In this document: piece by piece, positions 13,345 to 16,878 of the stretch
Layout of the letters: the number at the start of each line of letters is the position of its first letter
Position numbering within the stretch: position 1 is the first letter of the stretch
Source: DASZXJ01 sp035545895
GTDB lineage: Bacteria; Planctomycetota; Phycisphaerae; Tepidisphaerales; Tepidisphaeraceae
Assembly: GCA_035545895.1 (NCBI GenBank)
Contig: DASZXJ010000169.1
Location: forward strand, 1-16,878
Length of the DNA stretch: 16,878 nt
Direction of reading: 5' to 3'
Translations under genes and position numbers: made by a program
Notes under the pieces: model-generated
Told to the model about the DNA's origin: nothing
What the model saw: the letters and a program-made list of their open reading frames with translations, nothing else
Database searches by the model: none

Positions 13345-13405
13345 TGGCGGCCTCATGGACAAGCCTCCGAGCCATGGGATCGATTGTCTCTCCAAATTTG
13401 CCGGA

Positions 13406-14188
13406 TCAAAACGTCTCGTCCGTTTTTTGCAGATATGTGAAAAAGCACATCCGCTCTTCCCCTTCCATCATTCCGCGCAGCGAGAAAATCTTCATAAACC
13501 AGGCACGATCCTGTTCGGTCGGCTCATCCGGCGGCGCGGATGCTTCGCCCACGATTTCCACGGCAGGAATGCCCATGATGAAATCGCAGAGATGAAAAAT
13601 ATCCATTTCGTCCGTCGTCTGCGTTGAAAGCGCAAACACCTTGTGCTGACGAAGAATCTGGCGCAGGTATTTATCTTCCATCTTCACGTCGATGGCATCC
13701 AATGCGGCCAGGTAGGCGATCGAATCGGGATCCTGCTTCCAGCCGTGGGTCTGGCGTTCATCTTCGCGACATTGCGTGAGCGCTGCATCAAAGTGGGCCT
13801 GGATTCGCGTATAAAATGAATCGACCTGATCGCCGGCGAGCCATCGCATCATCATCACCTCGCCGGGCCGGCGATAAATGTGATAATCATTGGTCGAAAT
13901 ACCGCTGCTGTTGGGAAGGTCAAGCAACTTGGCGGCATCAGGGGCTGATTGATCGCTGATCAGCGGTCCATCGCCCTGCCGGGACTTTTCAAGCCGGCCA
14001 ATCGTCTTTTGCGAATCGCGGGCAATTTGTGGATCGAGGTTTGCATGTATTCCCGCGTCGAATTTCCGATTGCCTTCAAAGATCGCGCAGAGTTCGGCGT
14101 GCATGCGGAATTCGTCGGATTTATCCTTGGCGCGATCGGCGGGCTTGGAAGTTGGCCGCCGGGGGGTTTCTTCGGGTTCATCGAACAT
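13406..14188 (-). CDS. Hypothetical protein, 260 residues, downstream of the VapBC pair
   Basis: Not recognised. It has a Pro/Lys/Asp-rich, probably disordered N-terminus (about 1-30), then a mainly helical body with DYHIYRRPGEVMMMRWLAGD (101-120), DSFYTRIQAHFDAAL and an acidic C-terminus. There is no signal peptide or membrane segment. It lies 38 nt after the PIN toxin gene on the same strand and could be the third gene of that transcript, though nothing in it suggests a toxin-antitoxin role. The Shine-Dalgarno is weak (GAGATAAAG). It contains many Met and His residues but no clear metal-binding motif. Confidence 0.65.
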   Translation of the reverse strand: MFDEPEETPRRPTSKPADRAKDKSDEFRMHAELCAIFEGNRKFDAGIHANLDPQIARDSQKTIGRLEKSRQGDGPLISDQSAPDAAKLLDLPNSSGISTNDYHIYRRPGEVMMMRWLAGDQVDSFYTRIQAHFDAALTQCREDERQTHGWKQDPDSIAYLAALDAIDVKMEDKYLRQILRQHKVFALSTQTTDEMDIFHLCDFIMGIPAVEIVGEASAPPDEPTEQDRAWFMKIFSLRGMMEGEERMCFFTYLQKTDETF

Positions 14189-14226
14189 ACTTTATCTCAG
14201 TGATCTGATATCGAAGCGTGCGACAG

Positions 14227-14634
14227 TTAATACGATTCCATCATCAGTGCTGGAACATTCTCAAAATGACGCACGTTTCGTGTTATGAACGTGCAATTAT
14301 TGGAGAGAGCAATCGAAGCAATAATGGCATCTCTATCACCGACTGGCCTGCCAATACGACGCAGATGAACAAATATTTTTACGTATGCGAGGGCGCTCGA
14401 ACGATCGAATTCAAGAACATTCAGGGTCTGAAGAAAATCGTCGATCATCTGGTATTCGGAAAACGGATGAGGGGAAAGTTCAGCGCCAATCTGAAGCTCG
14501 GCCACGTTAATTCTTGTGGTGCAACACGGTTTAGTCGGATTCAGTCGCCGTAAAAGCGCCGCCACATCTTGTTGCCGTGCCGGCCCGCCTTTACCGAGCG
14601 CATCGAGAATTGCACTGGTATCCAGGCAAATCAT
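14227..14634 (-). CDS. vapC: PIN-domain toxin, VapC family
   Basis: 135 residues, the usual VapC size. PIN domains are Mg/Mn-dependent RNases; VapC toxins cut tRNA or rRNA and stop translation until neutralised by VapB. Seen here are the N-terminal strand MICLDTSAILDAL with Asp5, INVAELQIGAEL with Glu46, and GDRDAIIASIAL with Asp100/Asp102. The terminal strand CTFITRNVRHFENV also fits. The set of acids is complete, so it should be active. The start codon overlaps the antitoxin stop as ATGA (14631-14634), giving translational coupling in antitoxin-first order. Confidence 0.92.
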   Translation of the reverse strand: MICLDTSAILDALGKGGPARQQDVAALLRRLNPTKPCCTTRINVAELQIGAELSPHPFSEYQMIDDFLQTLNVLEFDRSSALAYVKIFVHLRRIGRPVGDRDAIIASIALSNNCTFITRNVRHFENVPALMMESY

Positions 14635-14873
14635 TTCACGGGGCCCCTCATATTCCGAGGCGCGCGACGGTCTTCGACCACATGTTCGACAGCGTCAACG
14701 AATTCTTTGCTGAAACCTTCGCCCATTTGATCCATCATCTTCAACCATTTTTCCAGTCCGAAGGGCTTGGGCACAACCCGCTTGATGGTCTGGCTGAACG
14801 ATTCGTTCGCCTGCTGGACGCTTTTGAGGCGCCGGTAAGCTTCCATGTCGATGCTGATGGTTTTAGTGGCCAT
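14631..14873 (-). CDS. vapB: VapB-type antitoxin
   Basis: 80 residues from ATG 14873. The N-terminus MATKTISIDMEAYRRLKSVQ is the short beta-strand plus helix of a DNA-binding, ribbon-helix-helix-like antitoxin. ESFSQTIKRVV follows, and then a toxin-neutralising helical tail (FGLEKWLKMMDQMGEGFSKE). It should bind the PIN toxin and repress its own promoter. An upstream ATG at 14897 is in frame, but it lies at the expected transcription start and inside the palindrome, so I reject it. It is paired with vapC by an ATGA overlap. Confidence 0.85.
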   Translation of the reverse strand: MATKTISIDMEAYRRLKSVQQANESFSQTIKRVVPKPFGLEKWLKMMDQMGEGFSKEFVDAVEHVVEDRRAPRNMRGPVK

Positions 14874-14888
14874 AGGTCTGTGTATGTG

Positions 14889-14928
14889 TGTGTACACATA
14901 ATATCGGTTGGAACATGCGGAAAGTCAA
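14889..14928 (-). promoter_or_regulatory. vapBC promoter with operator-like palindrome
   Basis: On the minus strand TTGACT (14928-14923) is followed at 17 nt by GATATT (14906-14901), or at 19 nt by TATTAT (14903-14898). The palindrome TGTGTACACA (14889-14898) overlaps the expected start of transcription. That is where an antitoxin-toxin complex would sit to repress its own operon. Confidence 0.5.
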
Positions 14929-14961
14929 TTAAAACGCGGCCCTGCTGTCTCCCTGGAATGC

Positions 14962-14997
14962 AAAAATAGCCGCCGAGCGGGTTGCTCGGCGGCTATT
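14962..14997 (-). terminator. Intrinsic terminator of dnaK
   Basis: A perfect 14-bp inverted repeat (AATAGCCGCCGAGC / GCTCGGCGGCTATT; arms 14965-14978 and 14984-14997, loop 5 nt) lies 28 nt past the dnaK stop. Read on the minus strand the stem runs into TTTTTGC. A strong rho-independent terminator that insulates vapBC from dnaK read-through. Confidence 0.9.
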
Positions 14998-15025
14998 CAT
15001 GTCATCGCGTCAGTTGGAAAGTTCG

Positions 15026-16878
15026 TTACTCTTTCACTTCATATTCGGCATCGATGACATCCTCGTCTTTTTTCTTTCCATCATCGCCGGGCGTTGCCCC
15101 GCCGGTGGTGCCGCGATCGGATTGGGCTTCGGGGCCGGGACCAGGTCCGCCCGGAGCACCGGCTTGCGCGCCGGCGCTCTTGTAAATCTCTTCGCCCAGC
15201 TTGAACGACGCCTGCTGAAGAGCTTCGAGGCTTTTCTTGATGCGGTCCGCCTCATCGCTCTTGGCGGCTTCGCGCAGGTTGTTCAGAGCGCTTTCGATAT
15301 TGCCCCGAACATCGGCGCTGACCTTGTCGCCATGTTCCTTGAGCTGACGTTCGGTCTGGTATGCGACATTCTCAGCCTGGTTCTTCAGGTCGATGACCTC
15401 GCGACGCTTTTTATCTTCGGCAGCGTGAGACTCAGCCTCGCGCTTCATTTTCTCAATTTCTTCCTTATTTAGACCGCCGGCATTCTGCACGGTGATCTTG
15501 TTTTCCTTGCTCGTGCCTTTGTCCTTGGCCGAGACGGTGAGGATGCCGTTCACGTCCACGTTAAACGTCACCTCGATCTGAGGCATGCCACGCGGTGCCG
15601 GTGGAATGCCTTCCAGGTTGAACGTGCCAAGCAAACGGTTATCGCGGGCGAATTCGCGTTCGCCTTGCAGAACGTTGATCGTGACTGCGTTCTGATTGTC
15701 GGCGGCCGTCGAGAACGTTTCGTTCTTGCTTGTTGGAATGGTCGTGTTGCGCGGGATGAGCACGGTCATCACGCCACCCAATGTCTCAACGCCGAGCGAC
15801 AACGGGGTCGCATCGAGCACGAGAATGTCCTTGACCTCGCCGGTCGCGATGCCTCCCTGTACGGCTGCGCCAATCGCAACCACTTCGTCGGGGTTGACGG
15901 TCTTATTGGGGTCTTTCCCCTTGAACAGGTCTTTGACCAGCCGCTGCACCATCGGCACGCGCGTGCTGCCGCCGACGAGCACGACTTCATTGATCTGCTC
16001 GGGATTGAGCTTGGCATCCCGCAAAGCATCAATCAGCGGCTGGCGGCACTTTTCCACCAGCGGAGTAATCAACTGCTCGAACTTCGCTCGTGTGATCGTC
16101 AGTTGAAGATGCTTGGGTCCTTCCTGCGTCGCGGTGATGAACGGCAGGTTCACCGCGGTTTCCATGACGTTGGAAAGTTCCTTTTTGGCTTTTTCGCAGG
16201 CTTCCTTCAGGCGCTGAAGCGCCATCGGATCTTTGCGAAGGTCGATACCTTCCTGCTTGCGGAATTCTTCAGCCACATAGTTAATCAGTTCTTCGTCAAA
16301 GTCGTCGCCGCCGAGGTGGGTGTTGCCGTTGATCGACAGCACTTCGAAGACGCCGTCGCCGACGTCGAGGACGCTGACATCGAACGTGCCGCCGCCGAGG
16401 TCGAAGACGCAGATCTTTTCGTTCTTCTTTTTATCCAGGCCATACGCCAGCGCGGCCGCGGTTGGCTCGGGGAGGACGCGAAGGACTTTCAGCCCGGCGA
16501 TTTCGCCGGCGTCCTTGGTCGCCTTGCGCTGGGCATCGTTAAAGTAGGCCGGAACTGTAATGACCGCTTCAGTCACCGTTTCGCCGAGATAGCTCTCGGC
16601 GGTCTTTTTCAAATCCTGCAGAATAAATGCGGAAATCTGTTCCGGCGTGTATTCCTTGCCGCGAACGCGAACCTTGACGTATTGGTCCGGCGGGCCAAAC
16701 ACTTCGTATGGAACCATCTTCTCTTCCTGGGCGACTTCACTATGCCGGCGGCCCATGAAACGCTTGATTGAGAAAACCGTGTTCTTCGGATTCGTAACCT
16801 GCTGATGGCGAGCCACGTCGCCAACCAGCACTTCACCTTTTTCAGTAAAGCCAACGACCGACGGAGTCAGGCGGCTGC
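15026..16878 (-). CDS. dnaK: Chaperone DnaK (Hsp70), N-terminus cut off by the window edge
   Basis: The frame stays open to the right edge; the visible part is about 617 residues and begins near SRLTPSVVGFTEKGE. It therefore lacks only the first 30-40 residues, including the GIDLGTTNS phosphate loop. ATPase-domain landmarks seen are NPKNTVFSIKRFMGR, VITVPAYFNDAQRKATKDAG, LPEPTAAALAYGL, FDLGGGTFDVSVLDVGDG and VVLVGGSTRVPMVQ. The substrate-binding domain contains LGVETLGGVMTVLIPRNTTI and FNVDVNGILTVSAKDKGT, then a helical lid, a Gly/Pro/Ala-rich stretch and the bacterial C-terminal signature DVIDAEYEVKE. It folds nascent and stress-damaged proteins in the cytoplasm with DnaJ and GrpE, neither of which lies in the window. 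Its promoter is outside the window. A long open frame on the opposite strand (15665-16771) is an antisense shadow. Confidence 0.98.
   Translation of the reverse strand, partial: SRLTPSVVGFTEKGEVLVGDVARHQQVTNPKNTVFSIKRFMGRRHSEVAQEEKMVPYEVFGPPDQYVKVRVRGKEYTPEQISAFILQDLKKTAESYLGETVTEAVITVPAYFNDAQRKATKDAGEIAGLKVLRVLPEPTAAALAYGLDKKKNEKICVFDLGGGTFDVSVLDVGDGVFEVLSINGNTHLGGDDFDEELINYVAEEFRKQEGIDLRKDPMALQRLKEACEKAKKELSNVMETAVNLPFITATQEGPKHLQLTITRAKFEQLITPLVEKCRQPLIDALRDAKLNPEQINEVVLVGGSTRVPMVQRLVKDLFKGKDPNKTVNPDEVVAIGAAVQGGIATGEVKDILVLDATPLSLGVETLGGVMTVLIPRNTTIPTSKNETFSTAADNQNAVTINVLQGEREFARDNRLLGTFNLEGIPPAPRGMPQIEVTFNVDVNGILTVSAKDKGTSKENKITVQNAGGLNKEEIEKMKREAESHAAEDKKRREVIDLKNQAENVAYQTERQLKEHGDKVSADVRGNIESALNNLREAAKSDEADRIKKSLEALQQASFKLGEEIYKSAGAQAGAPGGPGPGPEAQSDRGTTGGATPGDDGKKKDEDVIDAEYEVKE

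Noticed and set aside
15665..16771. Long plus-strand open frame of 368 codons opposite dnaK
   Set aside because: It lies fully antisense to highly conserved dnaK codons. GC-rich coding DNA often leaves such a frame open, and its residues show no family pattern.

Overview
This is a stretch of bacterial chromosome with two textures. The flanks (about 1-2160 and 8480-16878) are GC-rich: a hand count of one 60-base sample, 15781-15840, gives 36 G+C. They carry ordinary genes: dnaK, a GroES-like co-chaperonin, a type IB topoisomerase, a VapBC-type toxin-antitoxin pair and several long proteins I do not recognise. The middle (about 2085-8000) is visibly more AT-rich (27 G+C in 60 at 6241-6300) and looks like an acquired island behind a tRNA-Gly gene. 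The organism is probably a member of the Planctomycetota, perhaps a Phycisphaerae-like lineage. That rests on GC content, weak Shine-Dalgarno sites, a solitary groES-like gene, bacterial topoisomerase IB, and the 'DFLPSREAEL...' small-protein family I remember from that phylum. It is tentative.

Layout. 184-1896 (-) is a membrane-anchored protein with WD40/beta-propeller-like repeats. 2085-2157 (+) is tRNA-Gly(CCC) with its own promoter. Right behind it is a 52-codon stump of a tyrosine recombinase (2288-2446, +) whose 3' part has been replaced by the inside of another truncated gene on the opposite strand (2295-2729, -). One deletion joint near 2404-2408 appears to have beheaded both. Next come a membrane NERD-domain protein (3080-3883, +), an array of ten 21-bp tandem repeats (3985-4194), and a two-gene operon on the minus strand: an OLD-family ATPase/TOPRIM nuclease (5653-7599) followed 39 nt later by a DUF2130 coiled-coil protein with a restriction-nuclease-like motif (4201-5613). 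I read the OLD-DUF2130 pair, possibly with the NERD protein, as a candidate anti-phage defence module in a decayed integrative element. It lacks the UvrD-type helicase of Gabija and the separate TOPRIM partner of PARIS. A 400-bp gap made of low-complexity words separates it from an ASCH-domain gene (8000-8473, +).

8486-12152 (-) is a run of five genes in one direction: an unknown 169-residue protein, a secreted or anchored alpha-helical protein, a GroES-like protein overlapping it by ATGA, a second protein resembling the first helical one, and a receiver-like protein that has lost its phospho-acceptor. Topoisomerase IB (12247-13344, +) is divergent from this run.

13406-14873 (-) carries the antitoxin and PIN toxin (ATGA overlap, recognisable promoter and operator-like palindrome), followed 38 nt later by an unknown 260-residue gene. 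The window ends inside dnaK (15026-16878, -), which lacks only its first few dozen residues and is closed by a strong intrinsic terminator at 14962-14997.
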